Assembly: GCF_040939785.1 (NCBI RefSeq)
Contig: NZ_CP162553.1
Coordinates: 4,340,001-4,404,000, forward strand
DNA from: Bradyrhizobium lupini
GTDB taxonomy: Bacteria > Pseudomonadota > Alphaproteobacteria > Rhizobiales > Xanthobacteraceae
DNA length: 64,000 bases
Direction of reading: 5' to 3'
Positions 43,874-53,312 of the stretch are shown piece after piece. The notes under the pieces were generated by a model that was given only the letters and a program-made list of their open reading frames with translations, was not told where the DNA came from and made no database searches. Made by a program: the position numbers and the translations under genes. Every line of letters starts with the position of its first letter. The stretch's first letter is position 1.

Positions 43874-44334
43874 GCGAGCTTCCGATTGTCACGATCTACA
43901 CCGACGGCGCCTGCTCGGGAAATCCGGGGCCCGGCGGCTGGGGCGCGATCCTGAAGTTCGGCGACAAGGAAAAAGAACTGAACGGTGGTGAGCGCCACAC
44001 CACCAACAATCAGATGGAATTGATGGCGGCGATCTCCGCGTTGGAAGCGCTGAAGAAGCCGTGCACGGTCGATCTCTATACCGACAGCCAATATGTCCGT
44101 CAGGGCATCACCGGCTGGATCCACGGCTGGAAGCGCAACGGCTGGCGCACCGCCGACAAGAAGCCGGTGAAGAATGTCGAGCTATGGCAGCGCCTGGATG
44201 CCGCGCTGAAGGCCCATGACGTGCGCTGGCACTGGGTCAAAGGTCACGCAGGCCATCCCGAGAACGAACGCGCCGACCAGCTCGCGCGCGACGGGATCGT
44301 GAAGGCGCGGTTACAGGCGCGGGTGGCGGAGTAG
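43870..44334 (+). CDS. rnhA: Ribonuclease HI
   Basis: A 154-residue RNase HI that removes RNA from RNA-DNA hybrids. The catalytic acidic residues are all in place: Asp12 (YTDGAC), Glu50 (NNQMEL), Asp72 (YTDSQY) and Asp136 (NERADQ), with His126 in KGHAGHP. The basic handle [12 protein letters not shown] is present. The GTG start at 43870 overlaps the thrB stop (GTGA), so translation is coupled. Length is normal. Confidence 0.97.
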   Translation: MSELPIVTIYTDGACSGNPGPGGWGAILKFGDKEKELNGGERHTTNNQMELMAAISALEALKKPCTVDLYTDSQYVRQGITGWIHGWKRNGWRTADKKPVKNVELWQRLDAALKAHDVRWHWVKGHAGHPENERADQLARDGIVKARLQARVAE

Positions 44335-44363
44335 CGCGGATCGGCGCTCTTGCTCATGCTCCG

Positions 44364-44472
44364 CCGTCATCGCCCGGCTTGACCGGGCGATCCAGTACGC
44401 AGCGGCCTCTCGATTCAACAACAACTGTCTCTGGAATACTGAATGCCCCGCTTTCGCGGGGCATGACAGTGT
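44364..44472. repeat. Dispersed ATCCAGTA repeat, copy 3
   Basis: CGTCATCGCCCGGCTTGACC with GGGCGATCCAGTACGCAGCG on the left, GATTCAACAACAACTGTCTC in the centre, and TGGAATACTGAATGCCCCGC with TTTCGCGGGGCATGACAG on the right. Same family as 24107-24212 and 26644-26766. It lies between two converging genes. Confidence 0.85.
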
Positions 44473-44501
44473 CGTTTGTGGCTGCAAGCGGCGTCTAAAG
44501 C

Positions 44502-44987
44502 TTACAGCTGCCCGAGCAGCGTATCGCCGCCGGACACCTCGACCTTGCCGGGCATCGCCTCGAGGTTCAGCTTCTTGACCACGCCGTCCTCGACCAGCAT
44601 CGAATAGCGCTTGGAGCGGATGCCGAGACCGTTGCCGGAGGCGTCGAGCTCCATGCCGATCGCCTTGGTGAAGTCGGCATTGCCGTCGGCCAGAAAGATG
44701 GCCTCGTCGCGCTGGTCAGTGTCGCGCTTCCAGGCGTTCATGACGAAGGCGTCGTTGACGGAGACGATGGCGATGGTGTCGACGCCCTTGTCCTTGAGGG
44801 CGTAGGCGTTGAGGAAAATGCTCGGCAGATGCATCTTGTGGCAGGTGCCCGTATAGGCGCCGGGCACCGCGAACAGCGCCACTTTCTTGCCCTTGAAGAT
44901 GTCGTCGGTGGTCTTCACCTGCGGGCCTTCGGCCGTCATCACGCGGAATTTCGCCTCGGGCAGTTTGTCGCCAGTCTGGATCGCCAT
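44502..44987 (-). CDS. Peroxiredoxin, Prx5-like
   Basis: A 161-residue peroxiredoxin of the Prx5/AhpE-like branch. The peroxidatic Cys49 lies in VPGAYTGTCHK, with the supporting FRVMTAEGP start and the NDAFVMNAWKRD helix. It reduces hydrogen peroxide or organic hydroperoxides using glutathione or a thioredoxin-type donor. A second conserved resolving Cys is not visible, so it is probably a 1-Cys enzyme. MAIQTGDKLPEAKF gives the right start; a longer frame exists upstream but lacks a ribosome site. Confidence 0.93.
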   Translation of the reverse strand: MAIQTGDKLPEAKFRVMTAEGPQVKTTDDIFKGKKVALFAVPGAYTGTCHKMHLPSIFLNAYALKDKGVDTIAIVSVNDAFVMNAWKRDTDQRDEAIFLADGNADFTKAIGMELDASGNGLGIRSKRYSMLVEDGVVKKLNLEAMPGKVEVSGGDTLLGQL

Positions 44988-45094
44988 CGTCAGTCTCCCT
45001 GAAAATCGGTCCCGCTTTTTAGACCGTGCGGCGGCGCTGCACAATGTTGCCGGTAGGGCAGGCGGTGAGGGCGGGACCCTTCACCGTTATGTCA

Positions 45095-45649
45095 TCAGCC
45101 GGCGAACCCGCCGCCGTCGAGGAAGGCCTGCTCGTCCGGGGTGGTGTCGCGGCCGAGCAGACGGTTGCGGTGGGGGAAGCGGCCAAACCGCCGGATGATG
45201 TCGGCGTGCTCACGCGCGTATTTCAGATTTTCGGCATTGTCGGTGTTTTGAAACAGCGCGACGCAGTGCAATTGGTCGGGCAGGTGCTCGGAATGCATGA
45301 AGGGTAAATAGAGGAATTCGAGCAGGACCGGATCGACCCTTTGATCTGCGCCCCCCGCAATGGCGCGGCGGGCGACGTCGCGCGCCAGCGCATCGCTGGC
45401 AAAGGCCTGCGACGTGCCGCGAAACATGTTGCGTGGAAACTGGTCGAGCACGATGACGAGCGCGAGTGCGCCCTCGTCGGTCGCCTCCCATGACGAGAGT
45501 TCGCCGGCGACCGCCTTCTGCCACAGCGTGAGAAAGCGGCGCCTGACCTCCGCGTCGAATGCGTCGTTGCGCTCGTACCAGGCATCGCGGCCGGCCTCGC
45601 GCCAGAAGGCGAGGATGCCGGCCGGACTGATGTTGCTGTCGTCGGTCAT
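45095..45649 (-). CDS. DUF924 family protein
   Basis: A 184-residue soluble protein of DUF924. Landmarks: ISPAGILAFWREAGRDAWYE, VLDQFPRNMFRGTSQAFASD (residues about 69-88), LEFLYLPFMHSEHLPDQ and a GRFPHRNRLLGRDTTPDEQA segment near the end, all typical. The family is TPR-like and helical but lacks a known reaction. It lies 15 bp downstream of the fatty-acid CoA ligase gene on the same strand and is likely co-transcribed with it. Confidence 0.88.
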   Translation of the reverse strand: MTDDSNISPAGILAFWREAGRDAWYERNDAFDAEVRRRFLTLWQKAVAGELSSWEATDEGALALVIVLDQFPRNMFRGTSQAFASDALARDVARRAIAGGADQRVDPVLLEFLYLPFMHSEHLPDQLHCVALFQNTDNAENLKYAREHADIIRRFGRFPHRNRLLGRDTTPDEQAFLDGGGFAG

Positions 45650-45664
45650 GAACGAAAGAGGCGC

Positions 45665-47350
45665 TTACGCCGCCTCCGCCTTCTTCTCGTCGCGCAGCTG
45701 CCGCCGAAGGATCTTGCCGACATTGGTCTTCGGCAGGTCGGTGCGGAATTCGATGTGCTTGGGCACCTTGTAACCCGTCAGCTGCTCCTGGCAGAACTTG
45801 ACCAGGGCCTCCGCCGTGAGGTTCGGGTCCTTCTTGACCACGAACGCCTTCACCGCCTCCCCCGACTTGGAATCGGGAATGCCGATGACGGCGCATTCGA
45901 GCACCCCGGGGTTGCTCGCGATCACTTCCTCGATCTCGTTCGGATAGACGTTGAAGCCGGAGACCAGGATCATGTCCTTCTTGCGGTCCACGATCTTGGT
46001 GTAGCCTTTCTCGTCCATGATGCCGATGTCGCCGGTGCGGAAATAGCCGTCCGCGGTCATCACCTTGGCGGTCTCCTCCGGCCTGTTCCAGTAGCCCGAC
46101 ATCACCTGCGGGCCCTTGGCGCAGATCTCGCCGGGCTGGCCGAGCGGCATCTCGTTGCCATCGTCATCGCGGATCGAGATCCAGGTCGAGGGCACTGGGA
46201 TGCCGATGGTGCCGTTGAACTCCGGATTGGTCGTGGTGTTGCAGGTCAGCGTCGGAGATGTCTCCGACAGGCCGTAGCCTTCGGCGATGGAGCAGCCCGT
46301 GATGGCCTTCCACTGCTCGGCGACGGGGCGCTGCACCGCCATGCCGCCACCGTTCGAGATCTTCAGCTTGGAGAAGTCGAGCTTCTTGAAGTCGGGATGA
46401 TGCATCAGGCCGTTGTACAGCGTGTTCACGGCGGGGAAGTTGTTGACCTGGTACTTCGCCAATTCCTTGATGAAGCCCGGGATGTCGCGCGGATTGGGGA
46501 TCAGGAGATTGCAGCCGCCGGCGCGCACCGCGAGCAGGTAGCAGGCTGTCAGCGCGAAGATGTGATAGAGCGGCAGCGCGCAAACGACCATGAGTTGATC
46601 GACATGCGGCGGCGCGGCCATCGCCGGCTGCAGCCAGGCGTCGTTCTGCAGGACGTTGGCGACGATGTTGCGATGAAGCAGGGTGGCGCCCTTGGACACA
46701 CCGGTGGTGCCGCCGGTATATTGCAGGAAGGCGACGTCGCCGGGTGACAGCTTCGGCTTGTTGAAGGCCAGAGAGCGGCCGGCGGAGATCGCGTCGTTGA
46801 AGGAGACCGCGCCCGGCAGCGACCATGCCGGCACCATCTTCTTGACGCGGCGGACGACCAGATTGACGATCACTCCCTTGAAGCCGAGCAGGTCGCCCAT
46901 GCTGCCGACGATGACGTGCTTGACTTGCGTCTTCGCGATCACCTGCTCGACGGTGTGGGCGAAGTTCTCGAGCACGATGATGGCTTCGGCGCCGGAATCC
47001 TTGAGCTGGTGCTCGAGCTCGCGCGGCGTGTAGAGCGGATTGACATTGACCACCGCGAAACCGGCGCGCAGCACGGCTGCGGTCGCGACCGGATATTGCA
47101 GCACGTTCGGCATCATGATCGCGACGCGGGCGCCGCGTTGCAGGCCGCGCCCTTGCAGATAGGACGCCATCGCCAGCGACATCTGGTCGAGGTCGCGATA
47201 GCTGATCGACTTGTCCATGCAGATGAACGCCTTGCGGTCGGCGAACTTGGCGAAGCTCTCCTCCAGGAGGTCGACCAGCGATGAATATTGCGTCGGCTCG
47301 ATATCGGCGGGGACGCCGGGCGGATATTGCTTAAGCCAGATGCGCTCCAT
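45665..47350 (-). CDS. fadD: Long-chain fatty acid-CoA ligase
   Basis: A 561-residue AMP-forming ligase. Motifs in order: KFADRKAFICMDKSISYRDL near residue 40, the P-loop YTGGTTGVSKGATL (about residue 216), EGYGLSETSPTLTCN, GYFRTGDIGIMDEKGY and the late DRKKDMILVSGFNVYPNEIE with the fatty-acid CoA ligase signature. It activates long-chain fatty acids for beta-oxidation or lipid synthesis at the membrane. The ATG at 47350 gives MERIWLKQYPPG. DUF924 follows by 15 bp, so the pair is probably one operon. Confidence 0.93.
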   Translation of the reverse strand: MERIWLKQYPPGVPADIEPTQYSSLVDLLEESFAKFADRKAFICMDKSISYRDLDQMSLAMASYLQGRGLQRGARVAIMMPNVLQYPVATAAVLRAGFAVVNVNPLYTPRELEHQLKDSGAEAIIVLENFAHTVEQVIAKTQVKHVIVGSMGDLLGFKGVIVNLVVRRVKKMVPAWSLPGAVSFNDAISAGRSLAFNKPKLSPGDVAFLQYTGGTTGVSKGATLLHRNIVANVLQNDAWLQPAMAAPPHVDQLMVVCALPLYHIFALTACYLLAVRAGGCNLLIPNPRDIPGFIKELAKYQVNNFPAVNTLYNGLMHHPDFKKLDFSKLKISNGGGMAVQRPVAEQWKAITGCSIAEGYGLSETSPTLTCNTTTNPEFNGTIGIPVPSTWISIRDDDGNEMPLGQPGEICAKGPQVMSGYWNRPEETAKVMTADGYFRTGDIGIMDEKGYTKIVDRKKDMILVSGFNVYPNEIEEVIASNPGVLECAVIGIPDSKSGEAVKAFVVKKDPNLTAEALVKFCQEQLTGYKVPKHIEFRTDLPKTNVGKILRRQLRDEKKAEAA

Positions 47351-47540
47351 GGAAACTCCCCTCATTGACCAGAGCCCGTTGTGTCTCGGGCTTGCCTCGT
47401 TGCCGTCAGTATCGAGCCTGCCGGAACGGGTGGCAAGCGGTCGAGGCTTAGGACAAACGTCAGGGAGTGGCTACCGGAATCCTTGCAAATGGCGCTGCCG
47501 CAACTGCGAAGTGCGGCGCGGTCTCGCCTCGCGTCGGCTG

Positions 47541-48986
47541 TTAACTGTTGTTGGCGGGCTTGGCGGGCTTGGTCGCGGCCTTGGGCTTGGCGGGCTTGGC
47601 CGCCTCGCCGCCCACCGCAGGCTTTGCCACCGCATCGGGCTTGGCTGCGGCATGCTTGGTACCGGCCGGCTTAGCTGCGGACTTGCCGTCGGCCGGCTTT
47701 GCGGCCGCCGCCGTCTTGGCATCGGGCTTCGCCGCCGCCGTCTTGGCATCCTTCGGCTTGTCTGCCGCGTCGGGCTTTTTGGCGACGCGCGACTTCTTGC
47801 CACGCGGCTTTGGCGTGGCCTGCTGGTCGGCATCGGCCGCGACCGCCGCGATCAGGGCGGTCCCGGTGCGGGTCGGACCGGTATACACCAGCACGGGCTC
47901 GGCCGCCGCCGGGGCCGAGGCCATCAGCTCGGAGGCCTTCATCAGAGGCGGCTGAAGCCCGGCCGTGAAGAAGGTGACTTGGGCTTCGCCGCCGGTGGCC
48001 GAGGCGGACCCGGACGTGCCGCCATTGGCCGCGATCAGCGCGTCGTCATCGTCGCTGGCCGGCCGCTTGCGATGGCCGCCGCACATGTCGTCACGCAGGT
48101 TCGGCGGCGAGGCGTCGACCGGCACCAGCTTGTCGACGGTGCCGAGCGAGGGGCGGAGCCAGGTGAGATTATCTTGCGAGAAGCCGCGCTCCAGCAGCTG
48201 CGCCGCCTTCACCGCGCGCGCGGTCCCGGAGTTGGCGCCCAGCACGACGGCGATCAGCCGGCGGCCGTTGCGGGTGGCCGACGCGACGAGATTGTAGCCG
48301 GAGGCGCAGATGAAGCCGGTCTTGAAACCGTCGGCGCCGGGATAGCGGCCGATCAGCTTGTTGAAATTGCCGGTGACGCGCTTGCCGAAGCGGATTGCCG
48401 GAATGTGCACGAAATACTCGTACTCGGGCAGGTCGCGCAGGAACGAGCGCGCGAGAATGCCAAGATCCCGCGCGGAGGTGATCTGTCCGTCGGCGGGCAG
48501 GCCGTTCGGATTGACGTAGCTCGTCTGCGTCATGCCGAGCTTCTGCGCCGTGTCGTTCATCAGCGCCGAGAAACCATCGATCGAACCGCCAACGCCTTCG
48601 GCGAGCACGACGGCCATGTCGTTCGCCGATTTCACCATCATCATCTTGAGCGCGTTGTCGACGGTAAGCTGCGTTCCCGGGCGAAAGCCCATCTTCGAGG
48701 GCGACTGCGAGGCTGCCGTCGGCGAAACCGTGAGCAGTGTGTCGAGTGTGAGCTTGCCGTCCTTGACCGCCTTCAGCGTCACATAGGCGGTCATGATCTT
48801 GGTGACGGAAGCCGGATACCAAGGAATGGTCGCGTTCTCCGCCTGCAGCACCTTGCCGCTATCGGCCTCGATCAGGAGCAGCGCTTCGGCGCTCGCCGCG
48901 CGCGGCGCGAGCAACGCGGCACACGCGAGTGCCGCGGCGAACAGGTTGAACAGGGATTGACGAAGCAGCGGGCGAAGAGCGTGCAC
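47541..48986 (-). CDS. D-alanyl-D-alanine carboxypeptidase (PBP5/6 type)
   Basis: A 481-residue penicillin-binding protein of the S11 peptidase family. After a Sec signal (about residues 1-33) come the active-site motifs Ser60-x2-Lys63 (SVTK), Ser120-Ala-Asn122 and Lys222-Thr-Gly224. It trims the terminal D-Ala from peptidoglycan stem peptides. The C-terminus, from about residue 370, is a long Ala/Lys/Pro-rich low-complexity tail rather than the usual amphipathic anchor; this may bind the envelope electrostatically. The start is GTG. The gene stands alone on the minus strand. Confidence 0.9.
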   Translation of the reverse strand: MHALRPLLRQSLFNLFAAALACAALLAPRAASAEALLLIEADSGKVLQAENATIPWYPASVTKIMTAYVTLKAVKDGKLTLDTLLTVSPTAASQSPSKMGFRPGTQLTVDNALKMMMVKSANDMAVVLAEGVGGSIDGFSALMNDTAQKLGMTQTSYVNPNGLPADGQITSARDLGILARSFLRDLPEYEYFVHIPAIRFGKRVTGNFNKLIGRYPGADGFKTGFICASGYNLVASATRNGRRLIAVVLGANSGTARAVKAAQLLERGFSQDNLTWLRPSLGTVDKLVPVDASPPNLRDDMCGGHRKRPASDDDDALIAANGGTSGSASATGGEAQVTFFTAGLQPPLMKASELMASAPAAAEPVLVYTGPTRTGTALIAAVAADADQQATPKPRGKKSRVAKKPDAADKPKDAKTAAAKPDAKTAAAAKPADGKSAAKPAGTKHAAAKPDAVAKPAVGGEAAKPAKPKAATKPAKPANNS

Positions 48987-49187
48987 TATCCGATTCGGTC
49001 CTTGGAGACCCGCCGGTTCCGGTCGGCTCTCGTGATCTGATGTTCGGTTCTGAAATCCAGCGCCGCCGCTTGCGGCGCCGCAAACCTATACCGGCTGGTG
49101 CGTCGGGAATAGGGGCATCAGCGGGGTATTCCGCAATGAAATGGGCCGAATTTCGACGATACGATGGGGACTTGCCAAGGCGGCTTG

Positions 49188-50984
49188 TTAAGGCGACTTG
49201 GCGGCCGTCGCGGCAGCCTCAGCCGCTGTCACGCTGGCCCGTGCGTTCTCCTGAATCATGAATTGAGCCCTGGCGAGGTCGGCGAAATGGCCGCCTTTGG
49301 CCACGAGTTCATCGAAAGTTCCGCTTTCGATCACGCGCCCGTTCTCGAACACCAGGATACGCGTGGCATTGCGGATGGTGGAGAGACGGTGGGCGATCAC
49401 GAAGGTGGTGCGGCCCTTCATCACTTCGTCGAGAGCGGTATTCACCTTGGCCTCGGTGACGGCGTCGAGTGCGCTCGTCGCCTCGTCCAGGATCAGGATC
49501 GGCGGATCCTTCAGCAGTGCACGTGCGATCGACAGCCGCTGGCGCTCACCACCCGACAGCATCCGGCCCCGCTCGCCGGCATTGGTCTCGAAGCCGCCGC
49601 TGCGCTCGATGAATTCGAGCGCCTGTGCGCGCTCCGCCGCCTTGCGCATCTCGGCCTCGGTGGCGTCCGGCTTGCCGACGCGCAAATTCTCCGCGATCGA
49701 GCGGTTGAACAGCAGCGCCTCCTGAAAGACCACGCCGATGTTCCGCCGCAGCGATGTCAGCGTCACCCCGCGCACGTCCATGCCGTCGATCCTGATGAAG
49801 CCGGACTGCGGATCGAAGGCGCGATGCAGCAGCGCAATCGCCGTCGACTTGCCGGCGCCCGTCGCGCCGACCAGTGCGATGGTCTGGCCGGGAAGCGCGG
49901 TGAAGGAGAGGTCCTCGACCGCCGGCCGCTTGCCGTCATAGGAGAAGGTGACGTCGTTGAATTCAACGAGGCCGGAGAGCCGACCCGCATCGATCGCGTC
50001 GTGCCGGTCGTGCACCGCAGGAACCGCATCGAGCACGTTGAAGAACTCGCGCAGGCGCGGGGCTTCCATGAACACGTTGTTGATGAAGCTCACGACCTGC
50101 TCCAGCTTCTGGATCAGAAGCGTCGCGAAGCTCACGAACATGACGATCTCGCCGACAGAGGTCAGCCCCTGGTCGTGCAGCGCGATGCCGAAAGTGAAGA
50201 TCGCGAGCACGGTGATCGTGGTGGAGGCGCGCGTGATGACGGTGACGAGTGCCCACCACGACAGCACCGGCATTTGCGCCGCTAGCAACTCGTCGGCGAC
50301 GGAGCGCAGGCCCTTCACCTCGGATTCGACGCGGACGAAACTCTGCACCAGCGCGACGTTGCCAAGGGCGTCGGACGCGCGCGCGGAGAGCTCGCTGTAG
50401 TGCTCCTCCACCTCCATCTGCATGCCGAAGGTTCTGCGCACCACGAAGGTGGTCAGCGCGGTGAAGACGATGCAGAGCACGAACAGCAGGATTGCAAGCC
50501 GCCAGTTCAGGTAGAGCGATAGCGGCAGCAGCACCACGACCGAGAGGATCGCGGCAAAATGCTCTCGAAAGAAGCCGACCCATAACCGCCACAGCGCATC
50601 TGTGCCGTTCAGCATCACCTTCATCAACCGGCCCGAATGGGTGCCCGAATGGAAGGTCAGAGGCAGCTGCAGGATGTGCTCGAAATAGTCCGTCAGGACC
50701 GCCTGCCGCTGGCGGTGGGAGAGCCGGTCGGCCTGCAACGCTACGACCGCGCTGCAGACGATGGTGAACAGTCCGAACGCGACCCATGCAACCAGGAACG
50801 GCCAGGCCGAGTTGGAGCCTGCGACCGTCTTGCCGGAGAGCACATCGACGATCCGGCCGAACAGCACCGGTTCGGCGAATTGCGAGCCCGCAAGCAGGAG
50901 ATTGACGACCGCAAGCAGCCAGCCCAGCCGTGCCTCCTTACCGAGCAGCTCGAGAACGCGGGTGTAGAGGCGGAGAATGGGCAT
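49188..50984 (-). CDS. ndvA: Glucan exporter ABC protein, NdvA/ChvA-like
   Basis: A 598-residue fused permease-ATPase. Six helices fill the first 320 residues; the start ([20 protein letters not shown], then [18 protein letters not shown]) is typical of NdvA/ChvA. The ATPase has Walker [11 protein letters not shown] (about 373-381), signature [13 protein letters not shown] (about 475-487) and Walker [13 protein letters not shown] (about 496-507). ChvA/NdvA exports cyclic beta-1,2-glucan, needed for osmotic adaptation and for symbiosis or virulence. Assignment to glucan is by resemblance and could be wrong among lipid-exporter relatives. No glucan synthase gene is nearby. Confidence 0.8.
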   Translation of the reverse strand: MPILRLYTRVLELLGKEARLGWLLAVVNLLLAGSQFAEPVLFGRIVDVLSGKTVAGSNSAWPFLVAWVAFGLFTIVCSAVVALQADRLSHRQRQAVLTDYFEHILQLPLTFHSGTHSGRLMKVMLNGTDALWRLWVGFFREHFAAILSVVVLLPLSLYLNWRLAILLFVLCIVFTALTTFVVRRTFGMQMEVEEHYSELSARASDALGNVALVQSFVRVESEVKGLRSVADELLAAQMPVLSWWALVTVITRASTTITVLAIFTFGIALHDQGLTSVGEIVMFVSFATLLIQKLEQVVSFINNVFMEAPRLREFFNVLDAVPAVHDRHDAIDAGRLSGLVEFNDVTFSYDGKRPAVEDLSFTALPGQTIALVGATGAGKSTAIALLHRAFDPQSGFIRIDGMDVRGVTLTSLRRNIGVVFQEALLFNRSIAENLRVGKPDATEAEMRKAAERAQALEFIERSGGFETNAGERGRMLSGGERQRLSIARALLKDPPILILDEATSALDAVTEAKVNTALDEVMKGRTTFVIAHRLSTIRNATRILVFENGRVIESGTFDELVAKGGHFADLARAQFMIQENARASVTAAEAAATAAKSP

Positions 50985-51073
50985 GGGCGAGGAGCTCGGG
51001 CGGCTGGAACGGAGTGAGCGCATACTCTAATCAGGGATCGCCCGTGAGATATAGCGGAAGCTGTCGGTTTTGC

Positions 51074-52120
51074 TCAGTTGATCAACCGCCCTGCAACTGG
51101 CGGCAAGAACCCGCTGTCGAAGATGTCGCCCGCCGCCGGCCGGTTGCGGAATTTGAAATCCTGCCCGATCTGGTCGATCGCGCGATCCATGCGCGCCGGG
51201 TCGATGTCGCCGAGGCCGTTGCGACGGACCTCGTCCGTCAGGATGTTGTCGACGAGGACAGTGCGCAGCCGCTCCAGCTCAAGATCGCGATCGCCGCCGT
51301 CGATGCGGCTCGCGGCTTCGTCCGCCGCACGCGCCGGGTCCTTGACGGTCGCGTTGATGCCGGCGATCAATGCGCGGACGAATCCCTTCACGGTGTCCGG
51401 CTTGGCCGCGGCGAAAGCCGGGTTGACCACGACGGCAAAGCCATAGGCCTCGCAACCATAATCGGCATAGCGAAGCGCGACGAGATCGCCGCCTGGCACG
51501 CCGCGGTCGCGCAGGTTCACTGCCGAGAGATAGCTGAAGCCGGCGACGGCATCGACCTGTCCCGCGGAGAGGATCGGCTCGCGCACCGCGGCGCTGATCT
51601 TGTGGAATTTCACGTGAGCCGTGTCGATGCCGTTCTGCTGCGCCAGCGCCGGCCACAGCCGCATCGACAGATCGCTATCGGCAACGCCGACGGTTTTGCC
51701 GTCCAGGTCGGGCAGGAGGTGGATGCCGCGGCTCCTGCGGGCGACGATCGCGTAGGGCGCGCGGTTGAACAGCACGAATACCGCCTTGACCGGGGTCGCA
51801 TCCTTGTCGCGGAAGCGGATCAGCTCGTTGATGTCGACGAGCGCGAGCTCGCTGTTGCCCTTGGCGACGCGCGCAAGCGCCTCCGGCGATCCGGCCGCGC
51901 TGCTGAAGGAGACGTTGAGACGTTCGGCGCCGAAGCTGCCGTCCTTGGCGGCAAGGAAGAACGGCGCCATGCTCGCATCGATCGGGCGGTCGAAGGTGAA
52001 GTGGATCGCAATGGAGGGCACGACGGTCTCGGCCGCGGTAGCATCGCGCGCAGTCAGCACCGCAAGCGAGATTGCAGCGGCCAGCAGACCGCGAAGAGCA
52101 ATTGTCGTGAATTCGAACAT
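51074..52120 (-). CDS. ABC transporter substrate-binding protein (NMT1/SsuA-like)
   Basis: A 348-residue periplasmic protein with a Sec signal (MFEFTTIALRGLLAAAISLA, cleavage near residue 29). The fold resembles NMT1/SsuA/TauA receptors: FTFDRPIDASMAPFFLAAKD at the N-terminus, GSPEALARVAKGNSELALVD (residues about 75-94) and DLDGKTVGVADSDLSMRLWP. These bind sulfonates, nitrate or thiamine precursors; the ligand is unknown. No permease or ATPase gene is adjacent, so it may be an orphan receptor. The start was chosen for the signal peptide; the open frame is longer upstream. Confidence 0.82.
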   Translation of the reverse strand: MFEFTTIALRGLLAAAISLAVLTARDATAAETVVPSIAIHFTFDRPIDASMAPFFLAAKDGSFGAERLNVSFSSAAGSPEALARVAKGNSELALVDINELIRFRDKDATPVKAVFVLFNRAPYAIVARRSRGIHLLPDLDGKTVGVADSDLSMRLWPALAQQNGIDTAHVKFHKISAAVREPILSAGQVDAVAGFSYLSAVNLRDRGVPGGDLVALRYADYGCEAYGFAVVVNPAFAAAKPDTVKGFVRALIAGINATVKDPARAADEAASRIDGGDRDLELERLRTVLVDNILTDEVRRNGLGDIDPARMDRAIDQIGQDFKFRNRPAAGDIFDSGFLPPVAGRLIN

Positions 52121-52347
52121 CAGTCGCGCCGGTCCGGTGTTGTTATGGCTTGGTGACGCTCGGAGCGCCGGCTGGCGACAAGCTTGTTCGCGCCAACATG
52201 AACGGCGGATGAGCGGCGGTTGCGTCACGATCACGCAACCCCGTTCAGCTTGTGTTGGGGTTGGGGAACCCAACATGGGATGCGGGTGTTTGAGAGACAC
52301 GAGCCTGTCATCAGGCACCATTCGAGGTCCCAAGGAGGGTCCAGGAC

Positions 52348-52719
52348 ATGTTTGACAGATTTTCAGGATTTGCCGGCCGTAAGGCCGTTCTCGCTACCGC
52401 CGCGGTGCTGGCGCTGACCGCAATAACCCCGACCGCTTCCTACGCGGGCGGCCGTCATTGGCATGGTGGCGGCGGTGGCGCGGCGGCTGCTGCAGCGTTT
52501 GCCGGCATCGTCGGCACCGGTCTTGCGATCGCCGCGACCCGCAACGCCTACGCCTATGACGATGGCCCCTATTATGGCGGCCCCGCCTATTACAGCGGCC
52601 CTGCCTATTACGGCGACGGCCCGTATTACGGACCCGGCCCGAACTACCAGTATCAGCGTTACGGCGGCACGGCTCCGTCGGAGCTCTGCGGCCAAGGCCA
52701 CCGCACCAACTGCTACTAG
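52348..52719 (+). CDS. Secreted Tyr/Gly/Pro-rich protein
   Basis: A 123-residue protein with a signal peptide (hydrophobic core about residues 13-31, ASYAG cleavage near 33). The mature part is low complexity: GGGGGAAAAAAFAGIVGTGL and a tandem YYGGPAYYSGPAYYGDGPYY region. The C-terminal ELCGQGHRTNCY carries two cysteines. This composition is seen in many rhizobial secreted proteins of unknown role; I have no function to propose. The start is preceded by a GGAGGGTCC ribosome site. A strong terminator follows. Confidence 0.75.
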   Translation: MFDRFSGFAGRKAVLATAAVLALTAITPTASYAGGRHWHGGGGGAAAAAAFAGIVGTGLAIAATRNAYAYDDGPYYGGPAYYSGPAYYGDGPYYGPGPNYQYQRYGGTAPSELCGQGHRTNCY

Positions 52720-52750
52720 TTTTGGCCACAACAAAAGGTTGACCACAAAC

Positions 52751-52783
52751 GGGCCGTCGTGCTTGCCGCGGCGGCCCCTTTTT
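52751..52783 (+). terminator. Rho-independent terminator
   Basis: GGGCCGTCG pairs with CGGCGGCCC over nine positions including one G-T wobble, followed by CTTTTT. It lies about 30 bp after the stop of the Tyr/Gly-rich gene. Confidence 0.75.
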
Positions 52784-52844
52784 GGGCTCTACTATCGCGC
52801 GTTAACGCGCTGGCCATGGGTTTAGAGTAGCGTCGCGTACATGA

Positions 52845-53246
52845 GTGATTCTGCTTGAGCGGCTATATCTGGCTGTGCTCGCGGCCAGGGACCTTGATCC
52901 GGCAACATCGCGCACAGCGCGGCTGTTTCAGCGCGGCCCGTCAAAAATGGCGAAGAAGCTGGCTGAAGAGGCCATCGAGGTCGTCATCGACGCGGTCAAC
53001 GGCGATAGCGAAGCCGTGATCCGGGAAAGCGCAGATCTACTCTACAATCTGACCGTGCTCTGGGCCTCGGCCGGCGTGCGCCCCGAGGACGTCTGGCGCG
53101 AGATGACGCGGCGTGAAGACATGCTCGGCATCGCCGAGAAACTGCCGAAGTCGGCTATGAAACTGCCCAAAGTTGCGTCACCGCGTGTCGCCGCCAGGCG
53201 GCCAATCGTCGCGCTGGAAGGCCGCACCGCGCGCAAGCGCCACTAG
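52845..53246 (+). CDS. HisE-like phosphoribosyl-ATP diphosphatase
   Basis: A 133-residue MazG/HisE-fold protein with RLFQRGPSKMAKKLAEEAIE and IRESADLLYNLTVLWASAG, the metal-binding EExxE and ExxD helices of HisE (residues 28-47 and 59-77). It would hydrolyse PRATP, as second step of histidine synthesis, but the basic tail after residue 95 is extra, so it may be a HisE paralogue. GTG 52845 is the start here. One frame over, ATG 52841 gives MSDSA and a stop; removing one base near 52853 would give MSDSLERLYLAVL, so a start-proximal indel is possible. Confidence 0.8.
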   Translation: MILLERLYLAVLAARDLDPATSRTARLFQRGPSKMAKKLAEEAIEVVIDAVNGDSEAVIRESADLLYNLTVLWASAGVRPEDVWREMTRREDMLGIAEKLPKSAMKLPKVASPRVAARRPIVALEGRTARKRH

Positions 53247-53312
53247 TATTGGCACAAATCGGTCCCATCTCGGCATGGACAAATCCGTCCCATGGTGCTT
53301 CATCGCGGCGCC

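Noticed and set aside
47211..49040. 609-codon plus-strand frame over fadD start and the carboxypeptidase
   Set aside because: Shadow of the low-complexity tail and S11 peptidase on the minus strand.
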